The position numbers and the translations under genes were made by a program. A stretch of 64,000 bases of DNA from Roseateles depolymerans (GTDB taxonomy: Bacteria > Pseudomonadota > Gammaproteobacteria > Burkholderiales > Burkholderiaceae_C). Positions 57,212 to 64,000 of this stretch are shown here, piece after piece. The notes beneath the pieces were generated by a model, which ran no database searches, was not told where the DNA came from, and saw only the letters and a program-made list of their open reading frames with translations. The stretch covers positions 1,117,762-1,181,761 of the forward strand of contig NZ_QUMT01000001.1 in NCBI RefSeq assembly GCF_003387155.1, written 5' to 3'. How positions within the stretch are numbered: the stretch's first letter is position 1; each line of letters begins with the position of its first letter.

Positions 57212-57322
57212 GATTCAAGCGCTCGCCATCAGGGGAAGTGCCCAGCCACGCGCAATGTGGCGGGCTGGGCGCGCACTGGAGAATCGAGCCCTTCTACGTT
57301 CTCCGCATCCCGCAGCCCACGC

Positions 57323-57781
57323 ATGACTTCCACGTCCGCCCCCCGCAAACCCGTTGAACAACTCTCGGCCCAGGATCTCGAAGCATTCCCGGTCTGGGAA
57401 TACGTCTACGACGACGGCAATGACGACTATCCAGACCAGGATGAGACCTGGGTGACACCGTGCGCCGGGCCGATCATCCCGGCGAATGGCTATTCACTGA
57501 GCGTGGCCGCCGCCATCCGGCTGCCCTGCGGGCTGGTGTATCCGGCGGTGGTGTTCTGCGACGTGGCCGAGGGCTGGGACGTCAACGCCGTGGGGCTGCT
57601 GACGACGCAGGGACGGTTGCTGTTCGGCAATTCCGACTCGCCCGCCGAGATCCGGCGGCTGCTGAAGCAATTGGGACTGACGCAGCGCGACGTCTTCCCG
57701 CTCGAGTTTGCAACGCGGGCACCGCTGGCCTCGACCGGGAATCCGGTGACGGGAACGTGGACGCCCCGCAAACTGGTCTGA
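57323..57781 (+). CDS. Hypothetical protein
   Basis: 152 residues. Acidic segment WEYVYDDGNDDYPDQDETWVTP followed by AAAIRLPCGLVYPAVVFCDVAEGWDVNAVGLL. No known domain recognised; cytoplasmic, no signal peptide. ATG 57323 chosen over the longer frame at 57257. Confidence 0.65.
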   Translation: MTSTSAPRKPVEQLSAQDLEAFPVWEYVYDDGNDDYPDQDETWVTPCAGPIIPANGYSLSVAAAIRLPCGLVYPAVVFCDVAEGWDVNAVGLLTTQGRLLFGNSDSPAEIRRLLKQLGLTQRDVFPLEFATRAPLASTGNPVTGTWTPRKLV

Positions 57782-57958
57782 TGGCCTTGAAAGCGTTTTG
57801 ACAGCTTTGATTTGTCATTTAGCCGTCTAAATTCACGAGAGTCTTATTTCATAAATATCATTTAAAGCATTTATTGATCGCGAATGTAGCAAAGTAGAGG
57901 CCACGCTGGCAGTGGGTCAGCGATCCCAGCCTGTCGGCTGCACCTACCGCTACACGCC
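57782..57958. other. AT-rich leader of the second MCP gene
   Basis: About 57795-57895 is strikingly AT-rich in a GC-rich genome (tcttatttcataaatatc, tttaaagcatttattg). A ttgaca at 57798-57803 and gccgtctaa near 57822 are present but do not form a clear promoter. Probably the regulatory region for the MCP-cheW unit. Confidence 0.5.
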
Positions 57959-59797
57959 ATGAACACCTGGACTCTCAAAAAGAAGCTTGTCGCCACCTTC
58001 GCCACCGTGCTGGCACTGGCCGGTCTGCTGATCGCGATCGCGCTGACCAATACGAACCGCCTGCTGGAGACGGTCCGATGGAACACCCATACCTATGAGG
58101 TGCTGTCTGAAGCCGACAAGCTGCTGCTGAGCATGGTCAACATCGAAACCGGGCTTCGCGGCTTCGTGGCCAGCGGCAATGACCGCTTCCTGGAGCCCTT
58201 CAACAAGGGAAAGCAAGATTTCTCGGAGCATTTCGAGAAGGTCAAGTCCCTGACGGCCGACAACGCCGCGCAGCAGAAGCGACTGGACCTGTTGATGTCG
58301 CATCACAAGGCCTTCCTGGAGGTGGCGCAAGGGCTGGCCGGCAAACGCCGTGACACCAATGCCGGCCGCATGACCGCCGAAGCGCTGCTCAAGGAGTTCG
58401 AGCAGGGCAAGGACAAGGCGGCGATGGACGCGTTCCGCGCTGGCATCGCCGAGTTTTCACAAGCGGAATCGGCGCTGCTCGGCGAGCGTTCCCAGGCACT
58501 CGAGGACACCGGCGCCAGCACCACACGCACGCTGATCCTGGGAGGCCTGGCCCTGTGCGCGGTCTCGGCCGTGCTGGGCACCTTGCTCACCCGCAGCCTG
58601 TTCAAGCAACTGGGCGCAGAGCCGAGCCTGGCCGTCGCGGTGGCTGAACGTGTGGCCCGCGGCGACCTGAGCGAGGCCCCCACGCTGGCCGCCGGCGACA
58701 CCACCAGCCTCATGGCCAACCTGGCCCGCATGCAGACCAGCCTGGCGCAGGTCGTCTCCAACGTCCGCAGCAATTCGGAAAGCGTGGCCACCGCCAGCGC
58801 CCAGATCGCCCAAGGCAACCAGGACCTGTCCGCCCGCACCGAGCAGCAGGCCAGCGCGCTGCAGCAGACCGCCGCGACCATGGAGCAACTGGGCACCACC
58901 GTGCGCCACAACGCCGACAGCGCCCAGCAGGCCAATCAGCTGGCGCTGGGCGCGTCCTCGGTCGCGAAGCAAGGCGGCCAGGTGGTGGGCGAGGTGGTGT
59001 CCACCATGCAGGGCATCTCCGAGAGTAGCCGCAAGATCGGCGACATCATCGGTGTCATCGACGGCATTGCCTTCCAGACCAACATCCTGGCGCTGAATGC
59101 CGCGGTCGAAGCGGCCCGTGCCGGCGAACAAGGCCGTGGTTTCGCGGTGGTCGCCTCGGAAGTCCGCAGCCTGGCGCAGCGCAGCGCGCAGGCCGCCAAG
59201 GAAATCAAGACGCTGATCGGCAGCAGTGTCGAGCAGGTGGAAAAGGGCACGCAGCTGGTCGACCAGGCCGGCAAGACCATGGACGACATCGTCAGCTCCA
59301 TCCAGCGTGTCAGCGACATCGTCGCGGAAATCACCGCCGCCAGCGCGGAGCAGAGCTCTGGTGTGCAGCAGGTGGGGGAGGCGGTCACCTCGATGGACCA
59401 GGCCACCCAGCAAAATGCCGCCCTGGTGGAAGAAAGCGCAGCCGCCGCGGAGAGCCTGCGCAGCCAGGCGCGTCAGCTGGTGGAGGCCGTTGCGGTGTTC
59501 ACGCTGAGCCGTGAGGGGCATGCCGCCAAGCAGGCGCTTGCGACCTCGGCGTCCGCAGCGGCCGATGCCTCGATGCTGGCGGCCCGCAAGAGCTCCTCGA
59601 CGCGACCGGTCCCGACCCGGTCGTCGAGCTCGGTGTCGGCCTCGCGTACGACCTCGCCTTCGAGCGTGCAGTCGGCAAAGCCTTCGGCGGCAGGCAGCAA
59701 GCAGCCGGCCAACAAGCCGGTGGCCGGCCCCGTGACCGCACCCAAGCCCGCCCTGGCAATGGCCGAGTCGGGTGACGGCGACTGGGCCTCCTTCTGA
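57959..59797 (+). CDS. Methyl-accepting chemotaxis protein with CHASE3-like sensor
   Basis: 612 residues. TM1 (about 10-31), CHASE3-like periplasmic domain ([19 protein letters not shown]), TM2 (about 191-211), HAMP, then the signalling domain [35 protein letters not shown]. The last about 100 residues are a Ser/Ala/Pro-rich linker ending in DWASF, an xWxxF-type pentapeptide for CheR/CheB docking. Directly upstream of cheW. Confidence 0.93.
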   Translation: MNTWTLKKKLVATFATVLALAGLLIAIALTNTNRLLETVRWNTHTYEVLSEADKLLLSMVNIETGLRGFVASGNDRFLEPFNKGKQDFSEHFEKVKSLTADNAAQQKRLDLLMSHHKAFLEVAQGLAGKRRDTNAGRMTAEALLKEFEQGKDKAAMDAFRAGIAEFSQAESALLGERSQALEDTGASTTRTLILGGLALCAVSAVLGTLLTRSLFKQLGAEPSLAVAVAERVARGDLSEAPTLAAGDTTSLMANLARMQTSLAQVVSNVRSNSESVATASAQIAQGNQDLSARTEQQASALQQTAATMEQLGTTVRHNADSAQQANQLALGASSVAKQGGQVVGEVVSTMQGISESSRKIGDIIGVIDGIAFQTNILALNAAVEAARAGEQGRGFAVVASEVRSLAQRSAQAAKEIKTLIGSSVEQVEKGTQLVDQAGKTMDDIVSSIQRVSDIVAEITAASAEQSSGVQQVGEAVTSMDQATQQNAALVEESAAAAESLRSQARQLVEAVAVFTLSREGHAAKQALATSASAAADASMLAARKSSSTRPVPTRSSSSVSASRTTSPSSVQSAKPSAAGSKQPANKPVAGPVTAPKPALAMAESGDGDWASF

Positions 59798-59867
59798 GCC
59801 TGCGCGCCCGTCCACGCCCTGGAAACCACCCCGCGTACTTCTCACCCTCCTAACTTCATCCCACGCC

Positions 59868-60443
59868 ATGAACGCTCTTGTCCAACACAGCAGCTCCTCC
59901 CAACCCTCGGGCGCCCTGATCCAGGCCTCTGGCGCGCTGATGCAGACCTCGCAGGCCGCCAGGCGCCCCTTGCCGCGAGAGTTCCTCAGCTTCCGGCTGG
60001 GCGAGGAGGAATACGGCATCGACATCCTGACGGTGCAGGAAATCCGCAGCTACGAGGCCCCGACCCGCATCGCCAACGCGCCGTCCTTCGTGCTGGGCGT
60101 GGTCAATCTGCGTGGGGTGATCGTCCCCATCCTGGACCTGCGCCTGAAGCTGGGCTTCAGCTCGCCGCAGTACAACGAGTTCACCGTGGTCATCGTGCTG
60201 ACGGTGATGGACCGCGTGATCGGCGTGGTGGTCGATTCGGTGTCCGACGTGCTGGACATCGCGCCGAATGACATCAAGCCAGCGCCGACCCTGGCCTCGG
60301 CGGTGGACGCTGGCCACATCCTGGGCATGGGCTGCCTGGGCAGCGGCGACGACGAGCGGCTGCTGATCCTGACGGACATCCAGGCGCTGATGATGAGCCC
60401 GGAGATGGGGCTGTTCACGGCGCCGGTGGTGCTCGCGGACTGA
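59868..60443 (+). CDS. cheW: CheW-type coupling protein
   Basis: 191 residues. CheW domain with REFLSFRLGEEEYGIDILTVQEIRSYEAPTRIANAPSFVLGVVNLRGVIVPILDLR. The first 35 residues are Ser/Gln/Ala-rich. ATG 59868 chosen. It links MCPs to CheA; no cheA is in the window. Confidence 0.93.
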   Translation: MNALVQHSSSSQPSGALIQASGALMQTSQAARRPLPREFLSFRLGEEEYGIDILTVQEIRSYEAPTRIANAPSFVLGVVNLRGVIVPILDLRLKLGFSSPQYNEFTVVIVLTVMDRVIGVVVDSVSDVLDIAPNDIKPAPTLASAVDAGHILGMGCLGSGDDERLLILTDIQALMMSPEMGLFTAPVVLAD

Positions 60444-60666
60444 CTGGTTCCGTCCGGTGGCAGCGTCGCGTCGGCGCTGACAGGGGCTGGGTCCTGCGAA
60501 GGCTTGCCGTACCCGCTACAGTTGGCCGGGTCCGGTTCCTGGCGGCGTGCGCTGCTGGCGCGCCGGACAGCCTTTGTCCTCGCCCCTTCACGCCGCTGCT
60601 CGTCGTCCCGGTGCTGATGCGCCTGCACGAGTGCGGTCCCGAGACCCTCCACCGACCAGGAACATC

Positions 60667-61245
60667 ATGACCAAGATCGCGATTGTTTATTTCAGCGGCT
60701 ACGGCCATACGGTCAAGCAGGCCGAAGCCGTGCAGCGCGGCGCGGCGGCCGTTGATGGCACGGAAGTGACCGTGCTGCGCATCGACCAGGACGGAAACCT
60801 GCTGGACGGCTGGGCCGACACACTGGCCGCGCAGGACGCCATCATCTACGGCTCCCCGACCTACATGGGCGGCCCGGCGTGGCAGTTCAAGAAGTTTGCG
60901 GACGCCAGCTCCAAGCTCTGGATGAAGCAGGGCTTGAAGGACACCTTCGCCGCAGGCTTCACCAACTCCGCCTCGGTCAACGGGGACAAGTACGCCACCA
61001 TCCAATACTTCTTCACGCTGTCGCAGCAGCACGGCCAGCTGTGGATCGGCACGGGCCTGATGCCGTCCAACAAGAAGGAGCATGGCCCGGAGGACATCAA
61101 CTGGACCGCTGGCTCCGCCGGTGCGCTGGCGATTTCGCCGTCGGATGCCAGCGTGGACGAGGCCCCGCGCAGTGGCGATCTCAAGACCGCCGAACTGCTG
61201 GGCCAGCGCGTGGCGCAACTGGCCAAATGGCGCCAAGCACGCTGA
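60667..61245 (+). CDS. Flavodoxin-like NAD(P)H-dependent oxidoreductase
   Basis: 192 residues. Flavodoxin fold: KIAIVYFSGYGHTVKQAEAVQRGA (FMN phosphate loop), AIIYGSPTYMGGPAWQFKKFADASSKLW and AAGFTNSASVNGDKY. Related to WrbA/flavodoxin-like quinone or FMN reductases. A 123-nt segment of this gene (60998-61120) is repeated at the end of the window. ATG 60667. Confidence 0.87.
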   Translation: MTKIAIVYFSGYGHTVKQAEAVQRGAAAVDGTEVTVLRIDQDGNLLDGWADTLAAQDAIIYGSPTYMGGPAWQFKKFADASSKLWMKQGLKDTFAAGFTNSASVNGDKYATIQYFFTLSQQHGQLWIGTGLMPSNKKEHGPEDINWTAGSAGALAISPSDASVDEAPRSGDLKTAELLGQRVAQLAKWRQAR

Positions 61246-61542
61246 GCTGGTCTGACCTGACCTGACCTGACCTGCCCTGATGTGACCTGACCTCGCCTCA
61301 CCTGATTTGGGGAGGCGCTGGTCAGCCCCCATCAGTTTCCGCGCTGCTGTCGCAGAGACAGGTCTTGCGCTCCGGGTCCCACCACCGTCTTTGGTGTGCC
61401 AAGCGATAAGACAACATCGCCACGCTGGCGGCTGCCTTGCAGCGGACGCGGTGCTTCGCATCGCTGAGCTCGACGCCCGGAAACAGTCGATCAACGTTTG
61501 GCTGTCACGCGTCGTCGGAGCCCTCGCTGCTCAATGGACAGA
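61246..61542. other. Left flank of the terminal island; no gene supported
   Basis: Apart from the 5-bp repeat there is a plus-strand frame at 61307-61546 with no domain and no clear start. Could be decayed coding DNA. Confidence 0.45.
61251..61310 (+). repeat. 5-bp tandem repeat (cctga/tgacc), many copies
   Basis: Runs of tctgacctgacctgacctgacctg, then interrupted copies. It begins only a few bases after the flavodoxin-like gene ends. Confidence 0.85.
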
Positions 61543-62022
61543 CTAGCTGGCTTTCGAGCAGGCAGATAGCTCATGGCGAGCGCCTTCCAATACTCGAAGT
61601 AGATCGTCAGGAGTGATTTGGGCGGCGTGAACGGCCTGAGTGGATAGCTCTTGGCACGCCAGGTACAGCCTGCCACCGACAGGTATCAAGAAGCACAAGA
61701 AGTCATCGGTTGTCGGCCCCCAGTCTGCGAAGCGCAGACTCAACCAAGCCTGCTCAAGGTGGGGGGAGCTCGCCTCGGCAAGCTTGAGGAATGCTTCCTC
61801 CACGCTCAGTCCGAGAAATAGTGATTCGTATCTCAGAAAATTGAGATCCTTCTTGAGCGCATTCTCTGAGCGCGCCAGCGCAGCGGAAAAGCCTGGAACG
61901 TAGGCCGATGAGTCGAAGGGCGTGATGCTCTTGCCTTGCACCCAGACCTCGACAGTCCGGAGTTGATCTGTAGATTCTCCGAAGTGCATCGCGAACTGGG
62001 ATGTGGAACCGATGACTTTCAT
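61543..62022 (-). CDS. Hypothetical protein, possibly Imm42-like immunity protein
   Basis: About 159 residues from ATG 62022 (the frame is open to 62094). N-terminus MKVIGSTSQFAMHF with VEVWVQGKSITPFD resembles Imm42-type immunity proteins, which neutralise polymorphic toxins, but the similarity is weak. Later FLCFLIPVGGRLYLACQEL. Lower GC than the core genome. No toxin gene is in the window. Confidence 0.5.
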   Translation of the reverse strand: MKVIGSTSQFAMHFGESTDQLRTVEVWVQGKSITPFDSSAYVPGFSAALARSENALKKDLNFLRYESLFLGLSVEEAFLKLAEASSPHLEQAWLSLRFADWGPTTDDFLCFLIPVGGRLYLACQELSTQAVHAAQITPDDLLRVLEGARHELSACSKAS

Positions 62023-62244
62023 TACAGATGCCGGGCGATTGAAACGAACCCGATTGTGGCGGACCGGATTCCCTGACTCGGGCCGAACTGCCATAAGGCA
62101 GCCATGGCTGAGCTTCTGTGTCCAGCCTTTGATCGCCGCCCGTATCAGCGACGAACAACCACTCCTGAAGCGCTACATAGCGCGAAGCAACTGACCAAAG
62201 TACACCGCAAGTTGGGAAATGGTTGCCGAAGGTAGTGCCAGCGC

Positions 62245-63156
62245 TCAGTCAAATCCCGCCTTGACTTCGTTGATCTTCTGGCTCACATCGCCAAGCACAT
62301 GGGTCTTGGGTGATTCACCCGTGAATACCTTGTTGATCTCTTTGGTCCGTCGATTGATCACGTACTGGAAGTAGCGTTGCGACTTGCCTGCGCGTTGAAC
62401 TTCGGTACGAATCGCGTCGGCATCCCACGATTCAATCGCGAGCGTCTCGTCGCTTTCACTCATGAACGGAGGGATCTTGTCGTTGATGGCCACCAAGGTC
62501 TTGCTGGTGATGTGCATCTTCCTTTCAGCAGCATCAGCCGTGATTACAGTTTCGTTCAAGGGGAAGGCTATTCCGATCCACGTGCCTGAAGCCCTGAATT
62601 TGTCGCCACCGTCTTCGTACGTCAGCCCTTTGTAGGATTGCAGGAAATCGCTGATCTCGTCCTCCTGCAAGACGCGTTTTGCCGTCGTTTGCAAGTTGAG
62701 GATGTCCATTTTTCCTTGCTGCATACCGGTGAACACCCACTTGCAGGTGTTCAGTTGCTGCGTGGCTGGCGCGCCTTCCAGGGTCCCGGTGGTGATTTTT
62801 GCCACCAGTTCCGCGGTCGCTTTTTGTGCAGCCTGATCCGTCTGCCTGAGTAGAGCATTGACATCAACTTCAGGATACTTGGATGCGATCCGTGCCTTGA
62901 GTTTTTCCGCCAGCAAGGCCAGCTTGTCGGTCGCGTCCTTGTTCCGTTCAAGCCAGGATGTCCTGAGCTGATTGCCCGCCACTTGCAGTTCCGGGAAGCG
63001 CCTCTCGCATTCGGCCAGTACGCCGAATGCACTTTCGCGCGCCGACATAGCTGCTGAGGATGCAACGCCAAGTCGCCACGGATTGGTATCCGGCCGCTCA
63101 CTCGCCACCGCAGCGCCGGAAATCAGCAATAGCAAAACAGGTAACCAGTTCTTCAT
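62245..63156 (-). CDS. Secreted/periplasmic hypothetical protein
   Basis: 303 residues from ATG 63156. Signal peptide MKNWLPVLLLLISGAAVAS. An alpha-helical, charged N-terminal half (ERNKDATDKLALLAEKLKARI) with two cysteines (ECERRF, NTCKWVF) and a beta-rich C-terminal half (GTWIGIAFPLNETVITADAAERKMHITS). No family recognised. Visibly lower GC than the neighbours. Within the terminal island. Confidence 0.7.
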   Translation of the reverse strand: MKNWLPVLLLLISGAAVASERPDTNPWRLGVASSAAMSARESAFGVLAECERRFPELQVAGNQLRTSWLERNKDATDKLALLAEKLKARIASKYPEVDVNALLRQTDQAAQKATAELVAKITTGTLEGAPATQQLNTCKWVFTGMQQGKMDILNLQTTAKRVLQEDEISDFLQSYKGLTYEDGGDKFRASGTWIGIAFPLNETVITADAAERKMHITSKTLVAINDKIPPFMSESDETLAIESWDADAIRTEVQRAGKSQRYFQYVINRRTKEINKVFTGESPKTHVLGDVSQKINEVKAGFD

Positions 63157-63308
63157 GATGTCATTTTGTGAAATATGGACGGCCGCTAGTCGGATAGACC
63201 GTGTCGGGTAAATCATGGGGCTACTTCACCCGCCTGAAGCCTCCTGTGCCGTTGCATCCGTGAGCGATGAGGATAATGGCTCCGCCCAGGGGAAGCGTTA
63301 GGAAGAAG

Positions 63309-63782
63309 ATGAAGCGCCGAATAGTACTGTTCAGCATGGCCGCGATGCTGGCGCACCGCGTTGCGGTGGCCGGATCTTGGGGGCATGGCATCTTCGATAA
63401 CGACGGTGCTCTCGACTGGGTTGGAGAATTTCTGGAGAAGCCATCCACCGCCCTGGTGGAGTCCGCACTGGGCGCGACACTGAAATCTGGTCCGATCGAT
63501 TCGTTCATGGGTGAGTCCGCACTTGCCGCTGCAGAGATCGTCGCAGCTTCACTTGGAAAGCCAGCGCAGAAGATGCCGGACGAGCTGCGCGCCTGGCTCC
63601 AGCGTGCAGAACTTGCAGACTACAGAAAACTCAAGGGGCTCGCGGTACGCGCGGTGCGGACCGTCCTCTCGGCGGAGAAGTCCGAGTTGCGAGAGATGTG
63701 GAGCCTTCATCTCGATGACCTTTCCCTGTGGCGATCGCATGGTGTGGCCTTGCTGAAACGACTGGGCGAGTCGATGGGTTAA
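63309..63782 (+). CDS. DUF4259-like protein with a signal peptide
   Basis: 157 residues from ATG 63309. Signal-like MKRRIVLFSMAAMLAHRVAVA followed by GSWGHGIFDNDGALDWVGEFLE, the start motif of DUF4259 proteins (usually MGxWGxGxFxNDxALDW). DUF4259 is usually cytoplasmic and often near toxin-immunity loci; a secreted form is unusual. Divergent from the 62245-63156 gene. Confidence 0.7.
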   Translation: MKRRIVLFSMAAMLAHRVAVAGSWGHGIFDNDGALDWVGEFLEKPSTALVESALGATLKSGPIDSFMGESALAAAEIVAASLGKPAQKMPDELRAWLQRAELADYRKLKGLAVRAVRTVLSAEKSELREMWSLHLDDLSLWRSHGVALLKRLGESMG

Positions 63783-63877
63783 GCCGATTCCCGGCTGGCT
63801 GCTCCGTAAGGGGGGACGCACGCATCGAGTCCGCTCTCAGGCTGAAGCGAGATGACTACATCGGTATGCACCCAGCG

Positions 63878-64000
63878 CCATCCAATACTTCTTCACGCTG
63901 TCGCAGCAGCACGGCCAGCTGTGGATCGGCACGGGCCTGATGCCGTCCAACAAGAAGGAGCATGGCCCGGAGGACATCAACTGGACCGCTGGCTCCGCTG
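63878..64000 (+). pseudogene. Duplicated internal fragment of the flavodoxin-like gene (continues past the window)
   Basis: 63878-64000 equals 60998-61120 with a single difference (63999 t against 61119 c), an exact offset of 2880 bp. The copy starts in codon 111 of the gene, with no start codon of its own, so only a gene fragment is present unless the element's outside partner restores it. It marks the right edge of the terminal island. Confidence 0.93.

Noticed and set aside
60667..64000. Short att-type direct repeats of a phage-like integrase element
   Set aside because: The repeat is over 120 bp of coding sequence and no integrase is visible in the window, so only a duplicated gene fragment is claimed.

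Overview
The window is high-GC chromosomal DNA from a Gram-negative betaproteobacterium. Gene content (nadD-region gene order rsfS-rlmH-maf-rng, tol-pal, a paaGIK-ABCDE-R-Z phenylacetate cluster, many MCP and Bug-type proteins) points to the Burkholderiales, probably near Roseateles/Mitsuaria/Rubrivivax; the genus is an inference. Almost all DNA is ordinary chromosome. No phage, transposase, IS element or CRISPR array was seen. The clearest accessory stretch is the last 2.7 kb.

Layout. 1-2.97 kb: rsfS tail, rlmH, maf, rng, closed by a strong terminator. 3.0-3.9 kb: an atypical Bug/TctC-like binding protein. 4.5-7.4 kb: tolB-pal-cpoB. 7.5-10.2 kb: tcdA, three tRNA-Lys genes, mrp/apbC. 10.6-24.4 kb: a compact selenocysteine block, fdnG (in-frame TGA read as Sec), fdnH, fdnI, fdhE, selA, selB, selC, followed by a PhnD/PhnC/PhnE-type ABC transporter that may import a selenium oxyanion, and a YdjA-type nitroreductase. 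24.6-33 kb: single genes (DJ-1/PfpI, DUF6624, a frameshifted secreted protein, DUF2695, CBS, DUF962, YceI lipoprotein, GNAT), then mobA and moaA, whose cofactor the formate dehydrogenase needs. 33-34 kb: a PfkB-like kinase with an altered catalytic motif. 34.0-44.7 kb: a nearly gap-free phenylacetate operon with a palindromic operator over its promoter and its own TetR regulator. 44.8-48 kb: nadB, a ComFB-like gene, nadA. 48-57.8 kb: AraC/MFS pair, small membrane proteins, a methyltransferase, DUF3224, a periplasmic metallo-hydrolase, an MCP and a GMC oxidoreductase. 57.9-61.2 kb: second MCP, cheW, a flavodoxin-like gene. 61.25-64 kb: an island of visibly lower GC with an Imm42-like gene, an unknown secreted protein and a secreted DUF4259 protein, ending in a near-perfect copy of the middle of the flavodoxin-like gene.

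How the parts work together. The membrane formate dehydrogenase (alpha, FeS beta, cytochrome b gamma), its maturation factor FdhE, the Sec machinery SelA/SelB/tRNA-Sec and a plausible selenium importer are encoded consecutively, so one transferable block carries almost everything needed to make the selenoenzyme; only selD is not seen here. The paa operon covers phenylacetate activation (PaaK), ring epoxidation (PaaABCDE), isomerisation (PaaG), hydrolytic ring opening and aldehyde oxidation (PaaZ), a rescue thioesterase (PaaI), control (PaaR-like) and probable uptake; the lower beta-oxidation genes are not in the window.

Most noteworthy: a 125-nt near-perfect palindrome that begins exactly at the base after the selC discriminator and replaces the encoded CCA; the Sec/transporter block; the terminal island bounded by a duplicated gene fragment; a 29-bp inverted repeat at 30.2 kb; and a one-base frameshift in a secreted protein gene.
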